Origin: Mycobacterium paragordonae
Lineage (GTDB): Bacteria > Actinomycetota > Actinomycetes > Mycobacteriales > Mycobacteriaceae
NCBI RefSeq assembly: GCF_003614435.1
Contig: NZ_CP025546.1
Coordinates: 2,914,001 to 2,978,000 of the forward strand
Direction of reading: 5' to 3'
DNA: 64,000 bases
Every line of letters starts with the position of its first letter. The first letter of the stretch is position 1. The position numbers and the translations under genes were made by a program. A model generated the notes under the pieces. The model made no database searches. It saw nothing but the letters and a program-made list of their open reading frames with translations, and was not told where the DNA came from. Positions 53,275 through 63,512 of this stretch are shown piece after piece.

Positions 53275-54892
53275 CCGTGCAGTCGATGTGAGCCGGGAGA
53301 TGATGAGTCGCCACGACGACTGTCCTGCTGGCCGGCATCAGGTCGCTGTCGCCTGACAGCAGCTCATGCAGGATGCGGTCGGAGTCGGCCGCATCGAGGT
53401 GTTCGGTGGGTTCGTCGAGCAGCACGATGGCCGCGGGGGAGAGCACCGCCCGGGCCAGCAACAGCCGTCTGCGCTGGCCGGCCGAAACCGCCTGCGCACC
53501 CGCGGTCAACACGGTGGACAGACCATCCGGCAGTCCGGACAACCAGTCACCCAGACCCACTAGTCTCAGGGCCGCGGTGAGCTCGTCGTCGTCGCAGTCG
53601 CCGCGGGCCACCAGCAGGTTGTCCCGGACGGTGGTGGCGAAGATATGAGCGTCTTCGGCGAAGAAGCTGACTGCGCGCCGCAATTCGTCTTCCCGGATCC
53701 GTTGCAGGTCGATACCGTCCAGCGTCACCTGTCCCTGCCGCGGCGGCAGCAGCCCCGCCAGCGTCATCAGTAGCGTCGTCTTGCCCGAACCGCTGGGTCC
53801 GGTCACGGCCACCCGTGCACCCGGCGGCAGGTCGATCGTGGCGTCATGGGTGCGGGTGCCTTCATGGCCCGTGGTCACCCGCGCATACAGCCGTCCCAGC
53901 AGTCGCGGCGGCGAGACCTTTTCCGCGCCGGTTTCGGTGACGGGTGGAGCCAAGTCCAGCAGACGACGCGCCGCGATACGCGACCTGGTCAGTTGGACGG
54001 CGGCGGCCGGTAGCACGCCCGTCGCTTCAAAAGCCGACAACGGCAACAACATCAGCACGGCCAGCGTCGTCGGGGCAGCGGTGGGCGCCATCCCCAGAGC
54101 GGCCACCACCGCACCGATGACGCTCACTCCGATCGCCGCGGTCGGAACGGCTTCGGCGACGGCAGCCGGCCTGGCGGCGGAGTCGAGTGCGGTGCCCCAA
54201 TCCCGTTGCTGGCGCTGCGATTCAGCGATCAGATTCGGCAATGCGCCCGCGACGCGGAGTTCGGGCGCATGTTCGAGCGCCAGCATGGCTGCGGTGTCAC
54301 GCTCTGAATGATGCTGCCGGGCAACCGCTTCCTGGGTGGCCGCGGCTCGCCCGGCCAACCAGGGCGCGACCACACCCGCGAACAGCAGGCAGGTCGCCAG
54401 CACCGCCGCGGCCGGCAGCGAGATGATGCCGACGACGACGACGGCCGCGACCGACAGCACCATCGCAACCCCGATCGGTACCAGGGCCCGCACCAGCACA
54501 TCGGCCAGAGCGTCGACGTCGGCGCCGACTCGGGCGACCAACTCCCCGCTGTGCAACCGGACAGCACCAGCGACCGGTCCGGTGGCCAATCGGTGATAGA
54601 TCTGCGCGCGCGCCGTGCCGGCGGCCCGTAGCGCCGCGTCGTGGGTGACGAGTCGCTCGCAATAGCGCAGCACGCCACGTGAAATCGCGAAGGCGCGCAC
54701 GGCGACGACCGCGACGGAGAGGTCCAGCACCGGCGGCATCTGCGAGGCGCGGGTGATCAGCCATGCCGACACTCCGGCCAGCGCGAGCGCGCTGCCCAGC
54801 GCCAGCACGCCCAGCGCGATGGCGGCGAGAAGGCGGGGGATCCGGGGCCGCAACAGGTCTGCGATGTTCAGGAGGGAATCAGACCGGCGCAC
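53249..54892 (-). CDS. cydC: Heterodimeric ABC exporter subunit CydC
   Basis: One half of the CydDC exporter of reduced thiols (cysteine/glutathione), needed for cytochrome bd assembly. About 547 residues from GTG at 54892, preceded by GAGG; GTG at 54904 is an alternative. Six helices occupy residues 15-300, then an ATPase domain with Walker A GPSGSGKTTL, signature QAVSAGQRRRLLLARA and Walker B IVLLDEPTEHLD. The signature motif differs from the usual LSGGQ. It overlaps cydD by 14 bases. Confidence 0.93.
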   Translation of the reverse strand: MRRSDSLLNIADLLRPRIPRLLAAIALGVLALGSALALAGVSAWLITRASQMPPVLDLSVAVVAVRAFAISRGVLRYCERLVTHDAALRAAGTARAQIYHRLATGPVAGAVRLHSGELVARVGADVDALADVLVRALVPIGVAMVLSVAAVVVVGIISLPAAAVLATCLLFAGVVAPWLAGRAAATQEAVARQHHSERDTAAMLALEHAPELRVAGALPNLIAESQRQQRDWGTALDSAARPAAVAEAVPTAAIGVSVIGAVVAALGMAPTAAPTTLAVLMLLPLSAFEATGVLPAAAVQLTRSRIAARRLLDLAPPVTETGAEKVSPPRLLGRLYARVTTGHEGTRTHDATIDLPPGARVAVTGPSGSGKTTLLMTLAGLLPPRQGQVTLDGIDLQRIREDELRRAVSFFAEDAHIFATTVRDNLLVARGDCDDDELTAALRLVGLGDWLSGLPDGLSTVLTAGAQAVSAGQRRRLLLARAVLSPAAIVLLDEPTEHLDAADSDRILHELLSGDSDLMPASRTVVVATHHLPAHIDCTVTAVAGAA

Positions 54893-56465
54893 AGCGCGCC
54901 TCACTTCCGGCGACCACGTCTACGACCCGGTCGCCGATCGCTACCACCGGCTCTCGGTGCCCGACGACCACCACCGTCGCTCCCGCCCGGGCGCGCGCGA
55001 CCACGGCCGCCAGCACCCGTTGCTCGGTTTCGGAGTCCAGGTGCGCCGTGGGCTCATCGAGCAACAGCACCAGCGCCGCCGAGCCCAGCGCCCGCGCCAG
55101 ACCCAGCCGTTGGCGCTGCCCGAGCGACAGCCCCACACCGCCACGCCCCAGTTCGGTATCCAAGCCGGCCGGCAACTCGGCCAGCACTGTATCGAATCCA
55201 GCGGCGCTGCAAGCGTTATCAAGATCGTTGAGCGCGCCGAACAGCTCCAGGTTGGCCCGGACGGTGCCCGGTATCAGCACCGGTCGCTGGGCCAGCCACG
55301 AGACCTGGCGCCACCATTGGGCGGGCTGCAGGTCCCCGATGTCGACTCCGGCCACGGTGACCCGGCCCGAGTGCGGCACGGTCAGGCCGGCGAGCACTTG
55401 CAGCGTGGTGCTCTTGCCGGCGCCGTTGCGTCCGGTCAGAACGGTCACCTGCCCCGGTTCGATTACCGCGGTCAGATTTCGCGGGGCGTAGCCGTCCCGG
55501 CCGGCGACACTGAGGTTTTCGATGCGGATCTGCGCACCCCGCGCGGTGACCGACCGTTGCCCCGCTGCTGTTGGCGGCTCACCGATGAGCGCAAAGGCCT
55601 TATCGGCCGCAGCCCTACCGTCCTGCGCCGCATGGTATTCCACCCCGATGCGCCGCAGCGGCCAGTACACGTCCGGTGCCAGTAGCAGCACGGTCAGGCC
55701 GACGGTCAGGCTCATCTCGCCGAACACCAGTCGCAGGCCGATGCCGACCGCGACCAGTGCCACGCCCAGGGTGGCCAGCAGTTCGAGCACCAGCGCCGAC
55801 AGAAACGCGATCCGCAGGGTCGCCATCGTCGATCGACGGTGGGCGGCACTGAGTTCGGCGATGCGATGTTCGGGCCCCGACGCGCGGCCCAGGGCACGCA
55901 AGGTGGGGATGCCGGCGACCAGATCCAGCAGACGGGATTGCAGGGTGGTCATGGCCGCCAGCGAGGACGCGGATCGCTGCGCCGTGGCCAAGCCGATGAG
56001 CACCATGAAGACCGGTATCAGCGGCAGCGTGACCACCACGATCAGCGTCGATTTCAGGTCGTAGCACGCGATTACGGCTACGGTGGCCGGCGTCAGAATC
56101 GCAGCCAGCAGCAGCGTGGGCAGATACCCGGTGAAGTAGGGCCGCAGACCGTCCAGGCCGCGGGTGACCACGACCGCGGCGGCGTCACGCTGTGCCGCCA
56201 GTTCGCTGGGCTGACGGGCGGTCACCGCGGTCAACACCTGACCACTGAGGTCGGCGATCACCGCGCTGGCGCCCCGCTGCCCCAGCCGTGCCTGCAGCCA
56301 ATGGATGACCGCACGAAAAGCCCACAGCGCGAAAAGGATCGACAACGGGCCGAGCCAGCTGTGCAGGTTGCGTGCCGAAGGGTCTGTGGCCACTCTCGCG
56401 ACCATGGCTCCCAGGACGATCGCCGAACCGATTGCGCAGCCGCTGATCACCACCCCGCAGGCCAC
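54879..56465 (-). CDS. cydD: Heterodimeric ABC exporter subunit CydD
   Basis: Partner of CydC. The frame from GTG 56465 encodes 528 residues, with helices in the first 310, Walker A GRNGAGKSTT, signature VGLSLGQRQRLGLARAL and Walker B VLLLDEPTAHLD. Family N-termini usually extend further. Upstream of 56465 the same frame continues without a stop for about 28 codons and encodes a matching segment (LDPRLWRASGALRRFL), but with no ATG, GTG or TTG; a CTG at 56549 overlaps the cydB stop in the CTGA pattern. The true start is therefore uncertain. Confidence 0.92.
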   Translation of the reverse strand: MACGVVISGCAIGSAIVLGAMVARVATDPSARNLHSWLGPLSILFALWAFRAVIHWLQARLGQRGASAVIADLSGQVLTAVTARQPSELAAQRDAAAVVVTRGLDGLRPYFTGYLPTLLLAAILTPATVAVIACYDLKSTLIVVVTLPLIPVFMVLIGLATAQRSASSLAAMTTLQSRLLDLVAGIPTLRALGRASGPEHRIAELSAAHRRSTMATLRIAFLSALVLELLATLGVALVAVGIGLRLVFGEMSLTVGLTVLLLAPDVYWPLRRIGVEYHAAQDGRAAADKAFALIGEPPTAAGQRSVTARGAQIRIENLSVAGRDGYAPRNLTAVIEPGQVTVLTGRNGAGKSTTLQVLAGLTVPHSGRVTVAGVDIGDLQPAQWWRQVSWLAQRPVLIPGTVRANLELFGALNDLDNACSAAGFDTVLAELPAGLDTELGRGGVGLSLGQRQRLGLARALGSAALVLLLDEPTAHLDSETEQRVLAAVVARARAGATVVVVGHREPVVAIGDRVVDVVAGSEARCAPV

Positions 56466-56545
56466 CTCCGCGGCCAGAAAGCGACGCAGCGCGCCTGATG
56501 CCCGCCACAGTCGTGGGTCCAGCGGCGCCCGAGAGCTCTTCTCGC

Positions 56546-57586
56546 TCAGGACGGGCGCCTGGTCAGGCCGATCGAGGGCGGTATGCCGTCAGCCGAGATG
56601 CGTTGCCGGAAAACCCAATACGTCCAACCCTGGTACACCACCGTCAACGGCGTCATGATCGCGGCAACCCAGGTCATGATCTTGAGCGTGTAGGGCGTCG
56701 ACGAGGCGTTGTAAATCGTGACGTTCCACTGGCTGTCCAGAGTTGACGGCACCAGGTTGGGGAACAGGGCACCGAACAGCAGCACTACCACGCTCGCCAC
56801 CACTACCAGGGCGCACAGGAAGGCCCACCCGTCGGAGGCCTGCCGCCAGGCCAGCAGCACCGCGACCAACTGGGCGACCACCGCCACGCCCAGCACCGCC
56901 CACGTCCAGTCCTTGCCATAGCTCAACTGAGTCCAAACCCCGAACCCCGCAACCAAAGCGGTCGCCGGCAGGGAGAACCAGCGGGCGAACCGGTGCGCGT
57001 CGTCACGGATGTCGCCGGCTGTCTTCAACGCCACGAACAACGCGCCGTAGAACAAGAACAACGAGGCGGTGGCCACGCCACCGAGCAGCGTGTAGGGGTT
57101 GAGCACATCGGTGATCGACAGGTTGACCTGACCGTCGGCGTCTACCGGCAGGCCGCGCACCAGAATCGCGAAGGCTGTGCCCCAAAGTATTGCGGGCAGC
57201 CATGATCCGATGGCTATACCGAAGTCGGCCCAGCCGCGCCACTTCGTGTCGTCGACTTTGCCGCGCCACTCGATCGACACGACACGCAGGATCATGCCGA
57301 ACAGAATCGCCAGCAGCGGCAGGTACAGCGTCGAGAACACGGTGGCGTACCAACCCGGAAACGCCGCGAACATCGCTGCGCCGGCGGTGATCAGCCAGAC
57401 CTCGTTGCCGTCCCACACCGGGCCGATGGTGTTCAGCGCCGCGCGCCGGTGTGCTTCCCGGTCACCCTTGCTTACCCGCGCGAAGGGCTCCATCAGCATG
57501 CCCACACCGAAGTCGAAGCCCTCGAGGACGAAAAAGCCGAGGAACAGCGCCGCGATGAGGCCGGACCACAACTGTTGCAGGTTCAT
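56546..57586 (-). CDS. cydB: Cytochrome bd ubiquinol/menaquinol oxidase subunit II
   Basis: A 346-residue subunit with eight helices, without heme. It starts with NLQQLWSGLIAALFLGFFVLEGFDFGVGML, the CydB signature; GPVWDGNEVWLI near 55 follows. AAAGGAGCTGACAC precedes the ATG. It lies 23 bases after cydA. It stabilises the heme-bearing subunit I and completes the oxygen reductase used at low oxygen. Confidence 0.96.
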   Translation of the reverse strand: MNLQQLWSGLIAALFLGFFVLEGFDFGVGMLMEPFARVSKGDREAHRRAALNTIGPVWDGNEVWLITAGAAMFAAFPGWYATVFSTLYLPLLAILFGMILRVVSIEWRGKVDDTKWRGWADFGIAIGSWLPAILWGTAFAILVRGLPVDADGQVNLSITDVLNPYTLLGGVATASLFLFYGALFVALKTAGDIRDDAHRFARWFSLPATALVAGFGVWTQLSYGKDWTWAVLGVAVVAQLVAVLLAWRQASDGWAFLCALVVVASVVVLLFGALFPNLVPSTLDSQWNVTIYNASSTPYTLKIMTWVAAIMTPLTVVYQGWTYWVFRQRISADGIPPSIGLTRRPS

Positions 57587-57609
57587 GTGTCAGCTCCTTT
57601 CGGGCTAAG

Positions 57610-59079
57610 TCAGTAGGCGAAGGACAGGGTTTTCACTTGCTCTTGGTCGGAGTCCTGGTCCTCCGGCGGCGGCGCGGCCGGTTCGGCGTCGTGCTCCTGC
57701 GGTCCTTCGACGATGTAGCGCTTGAGCAGCCAGAACCAGATGACCGCCAGCACGGCGTAGACCAGCGTGAAGGTGGCCAGCGAGGTGACGACCATGGCGA
57801 AGGTGTTGTGTGAGACCCCGGCGGCGACGGTCAGGTGCACGTTCTGGTCTCCGGTGGGGTTCGGCGCCACAATCCATGGCTGCCGGCCCATTTCGGTGAA
57901 CACCCAACCGGAGATGTTGGCCAGGAACGGCGTCGGGATGGTGAGCAGCGCGAACCAAGCGAACCAACGCTGGCTGGGGATCCGTCCACCCCGGGTGAGC
58001 CACAGCGCCATCAGGGCGAACAACACCGGGATGGCCAGGAACCCGATCATCGCGCGGAACGACCAGTAGGTGACAAAGAGGTTGGGCCGGTAGTCATTTG
58101 GCCCGAATCGCTGGACATAGTCCTGCTGGATGTCGCGCACGCCCCGGAGCGTGACGCCCTCGGTCTTGCCCTCGGCGAGGAAGGGCAGAACGTAAGGCAC
58201 CTCGATGACCCGGGTCAGGGAGTCGCAGTTGTTCTGCCGGCCGACCGTCAGGATCGAGAAGTCCGGATCAGTTTGCTTGTCGCACAACGACTCTGCGGAC
58301 GCCATCTTCATCGGCTGCTGTTGGAACATCAGCTTGCCCTGGTGGTCGCCGGTGAAGAACAGGCCGACGGTGGCCAAGAGGACGACCCAGCAGCCCAGTG
58401 CGGTGGCAGGCCGGTACATGGCCCGGGTCCCCGGGTCGACGGTGGTGGTCTGTGACCGGACCAGCCACCACGCGCTGACGGCGGCGACGAATGTACCGGC
58501 GGTCAGCAACGCGCCGGTGACGGTGTGGCTGAACGCCGTCAGACCGGTGTTGTTGGTGAGCAGCGCCACGATGCTGTTCAGCTCGGCCCGCCTGGTCTGC
58601 GGGTTGTAGTGCACGCCAACGGGATGCTGCATGAACGAGTTCGCGGAGATGATGAAGAATGCGGACACGTTCACCGAGATCGCGACGATCCAGATGCAGG
58701 CCAGGTGAACCAGGCGCGGCAACCGGCTCCAGCCGAAGATCCACAGCCCCAGGAAGGTCGACTCGAAGAAGAACGCGAGCAGGCCCTCCATGGCCAGCGG
58801 CGCGCCGAAGACGTCGCCGACGAACCGCGAATACTCGCTCCAGTTCATGCCGAACTGGAATTCCTGCACGATCCCGGTCGCCACCCCGATCGCGAAATTG
58901 ATCAGGAACAACTTGCCGAAGAACTTCGTCAACCGGTACCAGGCGACGTTGCCGGTGGCCACCCACGCGGTCTGCATGATCGCCAGCAGCGGGGCCAGGC
59001 CGATGGTCAGCGGCACGAAAATGAAGTGGTAGACGGTCGTGATGCCGAACTGCCACCGCGATATGTCGACGACGTTCAT
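57610..59079 (-). CDS. cydA: Cytochrome bd oxidase subunit I
   Basis: Catalytic subunit, 489 residues, nine helices. RWQFGITTVYHFIFVPLTIG holds the His ligand of heme near residue 18; ATGIVQEFQFGMNW near 71, the Q-loop and GWVFTEMGRQPW near 395 bind quinol. Reduces oxygen to water with electrons from menaquinol without pumping. First gene of cydA-B-D-C on the minus strand. GGGAG precedes the ATG. Confidence 0.97.
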   Translation of the reverse strand: MNVVDISRWQFGITTVYHFIFVPLTIGLAPLLAIMQTAWVATGNVAWYRLTKFFGKLFLINFAIGVATGIVQEFQFGMNWSEYSRFVGDVFGAPLAMEGLLAFFFESTFLGLWIFGWSRLPRLVHLACIWIVAISVNVSAFFIISANSFMQHPVGVHYNPQTRRAELNSIVALLTNNTGLTAFSHTVTGALLTAGTFVAAVSAWWLVRSQTTTVDPGTRAMYRPATALGCWVVLLATVGLFFTGDHQGKLMFQQQPMKMASAESLCDKQTDPDFSILTVGRQNNCDSLTRVIEVPYVLPFLAEGKTEGVTLRGVRDIQQDYVQRFGPNDYRPNLFVTYWSFRAMIGFLAIPVLFALMALWLTRGGRIPSQRWFAWFALLTIPTPFLANISGWVFTEMGRQPWIVAPNPTGDQNVHLTVAAGVSHNTFAMVVTSLATFTLVYAVLAVIWFWLLKRYIVEGPQEHDAEPAAPPPEDQDSDQEQVKTLSFAY

Positions 59080-59163
59080 CTGTTTACTCCCGAAGGTGCA
59101 GCTACGACAGAGTGTAGTAGTTGTGGTTGGCCATCGCCAGCGTCAGTGCCTTGGGCGCACTGG

Positions 59164-59745
59164 TCAGCTGAGGTTCTGGGACGCCTTGCGGATACCGAAT
59201 GCGGACACGATCTCGAAAACGCCGATGACGATGCACCAGACGCCGACGACCAGAGCCAGCGTGATGATCGACTCGAACGGTGAAGCCATCACCACGATGC
59301 CGGCGAGCAGGCTGATCACGCCGATGAAAATCTGCCAGCCACGACCGGGCAGCGCCGGATCGCTGATGGCTGAGACCGTCGTCGCGACGCCGCGGAAAAT
59401 GAAGCCGACTCCGATCCAAATGGCAAGCAGCAGTACGGCATTACCGAAATGCCGGAACGCCAGCACGGCCAGAATCAGGGATGCGGCACCGCTGATGAAA
59501 AGCAGGATGCGGCTGCCCGCAGATACATGCAGCGCGAACGCGAACGCCACCTGCGCGGCGCCGGTGATCAGCAGGTAGACGCCGAACGCAACGGCGGCGA
59601 CCAGCACGGACATTCCGGGCCACGCCACGATCACGACACCGACGACCAGTGACAAAACGCCCGAAATCAGCGTGGTCTTCCAGAGATGTGGCAGCAAACT
59701 CGGCGGAGGCAACGTCGCGGCACTGTTTGCGGGGCTGGTTTCCAT
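59164..59745 (-). CDS. DUF308/HdeD-type membrane protein (Rv1624c-like)
   Basis: About 193 residues from the ATG at 59745; a GTG at 59751 is also possible. Six short helices in three hairpins, each with a G-x-W-P-like or SPFE turn (VAWPGMSV, MASPFESI), the HdeD/DUF308 pattern. E. coli HdeD takes part in acid resistance, but no role is known here. It lies 84 bases upstream of cydA on the same strand, as in M. tuberculosis. Confidence 0.85.
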   Translation of the reverse strand: METSPANSAATLPPPSLLPHLWKTTLISGVLSLVVGVVIVAWPGMSVLVAAVAFGVYLLITGAAQVAFAFALHVSAGSRILLFISGAASLILAVLAFRHFGNAVLLLAIWIGVGFIFRGVATTVSAISDPALPGRGWQIFIGVISLLAGIVVMASPFESIITLALVVGVWCIVIGVFEIVSAFGIRKASQNLS

Positions 59746-59794
59746 GAGCACCAGTGTGGCGCATGTGGTGGTTCTGGGATAGGGGCTTTTGACC

Positions 59795-61126
59795 TCAGAC
59801 GCGCGCGGCTTCGGCGCCCTCGGTCCGCAGGTCCGCGGTCTCTTCGGGCGTCTTGCGGCCGACCAGGTACCAGGTGCGCATCACGCCCTTGCCCTTGACG
59901 TCGATGTGGCCGCGCTCGCGCAGCACGAAGTCGTGCTTGAGCCGCTCGTAGACCTCGTCGGGCACCTGAATCTGGCCGACGGAGTCGGTGGATTCCATCC
60001 GGGAGGCGACGTTGACCGCGTCGCCCCAGACGTCGTAGAAGAAGCGGCGCGATCCGACTACTCCGGCGACCACAGGGCCGGTCGCCAAACCCACCCGCAG
60101 CGGTACCGCGCGGCCGTGCGGGTCTTTCAGCGCGGCGGCGACGTCGGCCATGTCCAGCGCGAAGTCGGCGAGTGCGTGGACGTGGTCGGGCCGGGGCCGG
60201 GGGACGCCGCTGACCACCATGTAGGAGTCGCCGCTGACCTTGATCTTCTCCAGCCCGTGCTTGTCCACCAGTTCGTCGAAGGCGCTGTACAGGCGGTCCA
60301 GGAATCGGACCAGTTCGGCGGGCGGGGTGCTGCTGGCGCGCTCGGTGAAGCCGACGATGTCGGCGAACAGCACCGAGGCTTCGTCGTACTTGTCGGCGAT
60401 GACGCGCCGCTCCGGCTCCTTGAGGCGTTCGGCGATGCTGGCGGGCAACATGTTGGCCAGCAGCGCTTCCGAGCGCTCGTACTGGTCCTCCATCGCCGCC
60501 TCGGCACGCGCGGTGTCACGCAGGGCGAACCACACCGTCACCACCACGACCACGCATGCGGACAGGGTGGTGATCACGAAGCCAGTCGTCTGTGCCCAGG
60601 GCGGCTGCAGGCCCGTGTCTCGCGGAATCACCAGTTCGGCGGTGATGACCAGGGCAGCGGAGAGCGCAGCCAAAAAGCCGGCGAGCACGATGTGCTCGAT
60701 GCCCAACACCAGCACCACCAGACAGGCGCCGACCAGGAAAAACAGCTTGGCGCCCGACCCGGTGCCGACTTCCCAGCAACTGGCGAACACGGTGGTGTAC
60801 GCCGTGAAGATAAAGGTCAGCGGCGCCACGAGTTCCCCGAAACGGTGCAGCATTGGAACGATCGCAAAGATCAGCATTGCGGCGATGTTGATCCAAAGGA
60901 CTTCCCACAGCCACGAGCCCATGAAGAACTGCACGCCGACGAAGCTGGCGCTGACCACGACCGACATCCAGGCAGCGATATTGAGAATGCGAGCCCGCCG
61001 AGCCGCACTGGCGGCGTAGTGCTGCCGCAAGTCGCGGGTCGGCGACCGCACGGCGGCGACACAGTCCGGCCGGCGTTGTTCGCCGTCCGCGCCGGCCGAT
61101 CGGTCTCCGCATTTCTTGGCGGCCAC
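59795..61126 (-). CDS. cya: Membrane adenylate cyclase, class III (Rv1625c-like)
   Basis: A 443-residue cyclase with six helices (about 45-200) that dimerises to mimic mammalian enzymes. The catalytic domain (about 230-420) shows the first metal Asp in VLFADIVGF, then KIKVSGDSYMV with the substrate Lys and second Asp, and VWGDAVNVASRM with the transition-state Asn and Arg. It makes cAMP from ATP. The basic N-terminus is cytoplasmic. The start at 61126 gives the expected N-terminal length. Confidence 0.94.
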   Translation of the reverse strand: MAAKKCGDRSAGADGEQRRPDCVAAVRSPTRDLRQHYAASAARRARILNIAAWMSVVVSASFVGVQFFMGSWLWEVLWINIAAMLIFAIVPMLHRFGELVAPLTFIFTAYTTVFASCWEVGTGSGAKLFFLVGACLVVLVLGIEHIVLAGFLAALSAALVITAELVIPRDTGLQPPWAQTTGFVITTLSACVVVVVTVWFALRDTARAEAAMEDQYERSEALLANMLPASIAERLKEPERRVIADKYDEASVLFADIVGFTERASSTPPAELVRFLDRLYSAFDELVDKHGLEKIKVSGDSYMVVSGVPRPRPDHVHALADFALDMADVAAALKDPHGRAVPLRVGLATGPVVAGVVGSRRFFYDVWGDAVNVASRMESTDSVGQIQVPDEVYERLKHDFVLRERGHIDVKGKGVMRTWYLVGRKTPEETADLRTEGAEAARV

Positions 61127-61243
61127 GGATAAAGCCTAACTGTTGACCTCGCAAAACGAGCGGACTTACCGCCCGTCTAAGGTCGCAACGATTGATGTGG
61201 GCGGTGGTATTCCGGATCGACGTCGAGTGATGCCCCGTCCGCG

Positions 61244-63211
61244 CTAGGGGCCGCCGCCCCCACCGCCGTCACCGCCCGTGGCAGTCGCGTTAACGTCGCT
61301 ACTAGCGGCGCCGCCGCCACCACCGCCGCCGACGCTGGCTATGCCGCCGGTGCCGGCGGTGGAAGTACCGCCGGCGGAGGAGACCTGACCGGGTTTACCG
61401 TCGCCACCTGCGCCGCCGATTGTCTGGCCGGTGCCGCCGGGCCCGCCCAGACCCCCTGCCTCGGTGCCAGAGTTCACAAGGGCGCTTCCACCTTGGCCGC
61501 CGCCAGCGCCCGCTCCGCCAGGGAACGCCGCGCCGCCGCCGCCACCACCACCGGCGCTGGCGCCTGTTCTGTTGCCAACGGCGGTAACGGCGCCGGTGGC
61601 AGAACCGCCCTGCCCGCCGCTACCAGGGGCGGAGAAGCTGCCGGCGAAGGCGCCGTCTGAGCCGTCTGAGCCGACAATGCTGATGTTGCCGACGGCGGAG
61701 GCCGAACCACCACCGCCGCCACCCCCGGGGCCGCCGCCGACGGCTTGGGCGCCGCCGCCACCCGCACCGCCGCCGCCTATAGCGAGGTCACCGCCGACGA
61801 CTTGGGCCTTGGAGGCGCCCCCGTTACCGCCGTCGCCGCCCCTGCCGGCGCTGCCGCCGCCAGTGCTGACGCCGCCCGCTCCACCACCACCGCCGCCACC
61901 GCCGGCGGCCCCAGCAGCGCCGCTGATGGGGTTGTTGTTACCAGCGGTGGCGTCGCCGCCGTTGCCGCCGGCGCCGCCGGCGCCGCCGGTGACGCCGGTG
62001 CCGCCGGTGCCGCCGTTGCCGCCGAGGCCGCCGTGAGCCTGAACGAACGCACCCGCGCCGGCGGTGGTGCTGTTGCCGCCGTTGCCGCCTAGTCCGCCTT
62101 GACCGCCTGCGCCACCGGCGCTGTTGCCGCCCTGGCCGCCATTGCCGCCGTCGCCGGCCGTGAAGTTGCTTGTGGTGCCCGTGCCGCCGCCATTGCCGCC
62201 GGTGCCGCCGGTGCCGCCGGTGCCCGCAGCACCGGCACTAGCGCCGGGGCCACCCGCGCTGCCGCCGAGGCCGGCGGCCCCGCCATTGCCGCCGTTGCCG
62301 CCGTGGCCGGCGCCGAGCGCGCCGGCGGCGGTCGCGCCCACGCCGCCCTGCCCGCCCTGCCCGCCCTGGCCGCCCGCGCCGCCATCAGCGCTGGCCCCGG
62401 CATGGCCGAAGAAGACCGAGCCCTGGCCCCCGGCCCCGCCAGTGCCGCCGGTACCCCCTTGGCCACCGTTGGTGCCGTTGCCGCCCCCGCCGCCGTTGGT
62501 GCCGGCGATACCGAGGCCACCGGTCCCGCCGAATCCGCCGGCACCGCCGATCCCGCCGGCACCGCCGTCGCCGTGCAGCAGCCCACCGGTGCCGCCCGCC
62601 CCACCGTTACCGCCGGCACCGCCGATGCCGCCGTTAGTGCCGCCGGGTCCCGCTACGCCCTGGCTTCCCGTCGTGCCGATTCCGCCGGCCCCGCCCATGC
62701 CGCCGTTGCCCCACAGTCCGGCGTCGCCGCCCCTACCGCCGGCCTGCCCGGCTCCTCCCGACCCGCCGTTGCCGCCGTTGCCCCACAGGATGCCGCCTGC
62801 CCCGCCGGGTTGCCCTGTTCCTGGCGCCCCATTGGTGCCGTCGCCGATCAGCGGCCGCCCCAACAGCAGATTGGTCGGGGCGTTGATTATCGCGAGGATG
62901 TCCTGCTCCACGATTTCCAACGGCGAGGCGCTGGCCGCATCGGCCACCGAATACGCGCTGCCCGCGCCGCCCAGGGCCAGCGCAAACTGGTTCTGAAAGG
63001 TCGCCGCCTGCGCACTCAACGCTTGATAGGCCCGGGCGTGGCTGGAAAACAGCGATGCGATCGCTTCCGACACCTCGTCACCAGCGGCGGCGAGCAGCTG
63101 GGTGGTTTGACCGGCGGCGGCCGCGTTGGCGGCGTCCAGCGATGATCTGATGCTCGCGACGTCTACCGCCGCGGCAGTCAGCAGGTCCGGTGTGGCGATC
63201 ACATAAGGCAT
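61244..63211 (-). CDS. PE_PGRS family protein
   Basis: About 655 residues from the ATG at 63211, with GAGGGGGCAGCC upstream; the frame extends to 63283 but without support. Residues 1-95 are the PE domain ([36 protein letters not shown]), a linker with [11 protein letters not shown] follows, and from about 150 the protein is Gly-Gly-x repeats rich in Gly, Ala and Asn. It is secreted by ESX-5 in known cases. PE_PGRS genes are confined to the M. tuberculosis-related slow growers. It stands alone, without a PPE partner. Confidence 0.95.
   Translation of the reverse strand: MPYVIATPDLLTAAAVDVASIRSSLDAANAAAAGQTTQLLAAAGDEVSEAIASLFSSHARAYQALSAQAATFQNQFALALGGAGSAYSVADAASASPLEIVEQDILAIINAPTNLLLGRPLIGDGTNGAPGTGQPGGAGGILWGNGGNGGSGGAGQAGGRGGDAGLWGNGGMGGAGGIGTTGSQGVAGPGGTNGGIGGAGGNGGAGGTGGLLHGDGGAGGIGGAGGFGGTGGLGIAGTNGGGGGNGTNGGQGGTGGTGGAGGQGSVFFGHAGASADGGAGGQGGQGGQGGVGATAAGALGAGHGGNGGNGGAAGLGGSAGGPGASAGAAGTGGTGGTGGNGGGTGTTSNFTAGDGGNGGQGGNSAGGAGGQGGLGGNGGNSTTAGAGAFVQAHGGLGGNGGTGGTGVTGGAGGAGGNGGDATAGNNNPISGAAGAAGGGGGGGGAGGVSTGGGSAGRGGDGGNGGASKAQVVGGDLAIGGGGAGGGGAQAVGGGPGGGGGGGSASAVGNISIVGSDGSDGAFAGSFSAPGSGGQGGSATGAVTAVGNRTGASAGGGGGGGAAFPGGAGAGGGQGGSALVNSGTEAGGLGGPGGTGQTIGGAGGDGKPGQVSSAGGTSTAGTGGIASVGGGGGGGAASSDVNATATGGDGGGGGGP
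61250..62760. repeat. PGRS repeat tract
   Basis: GC-rich short tandem variants of GCC-GCC-x and CCGCCGxxGCC (reading the plus strand) fill the 3' two-thirds of the gene. Such tracts are hard to assemble and vary between strains, so the exact length here deserves caution. Confidence 0.9.
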
Positions 63212-63512
63212 GGCTGCCCCCTCGATGCGACGGTGCCGAGTGCATATAGAACGCATAGCAAAGACTCGGCGAACGCAAATCATAGAACGGTGCGGCGATC
63301 ACCGGAAGGCGTTGCGTGACTCGAGCGGAGATCTGACCGGCTGATGTCTTGACGCGGAATGCTGCGGATGCGCCGCGAATGTGGTGCCCTCGGTGAGATT
63401 CGAACTGTATTTCAGGCCCATTTCAAGGGGGCGGAAACCGCTCGACCTGCATATTCTCGTTAGTCAGGGTTAGCGAAAGTTACTGTAACTGTGGGCAAAA
63501 TGTGGGCAGAAA
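63212..63512. other. PE_PGRS upstream region and island junction
   Basis: No gene is seen in these 301 bases. The part to about 63380 should hold the PE_PGRS promoter. At 63382-63405 is a tRNA 3'-end fragment, then about 85 bases of less G+C-rich DNA and three GTGGGCA repeats before the open frame that runs off the right edge. Confidence 0.5.
63382..63405 (-). other. tRNA 3'-end fragment, probable attachment site
   Basis: The minus strand reads GTTCGAATCTCACCGAGGGC then ACCA: T-loop, 3' half of the T-stem, acceptor strand and CCA. The bases 5' of the T-loop do not pair with the T-stem and no cloverleaf is present, so this is only the 3' end. Such fragments mark one end of elements integrated into tRNA genes. 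The acceptor strand suggests a leucine-type tRNA beginning GCCCTCG, but the identity is uncertain. Confidence 0.75.

Noticed and set aside
59789..61132. Plus-strand open frame covering the adenylate cyclase gene
   Set aside because: Antisense to a cyclase with all catalytic motifs, and with no recognisable domain of its own.
61250..62760. Possible CRISPR or satellite array in the repeat tract
   Set aside because: The repeats are very short, imperfect and in frame with a PE domain; this is the PGRS part of a PE_PGRS gene.
63382..63460. A complete tRNA gene on the minus strand
   Set aside because: Only the T-loop, 3' T-stem strand, acceptor strand and CCA are present; the bases 5' of the T-loop do not pair and no anticodon or D arm can be drawn.
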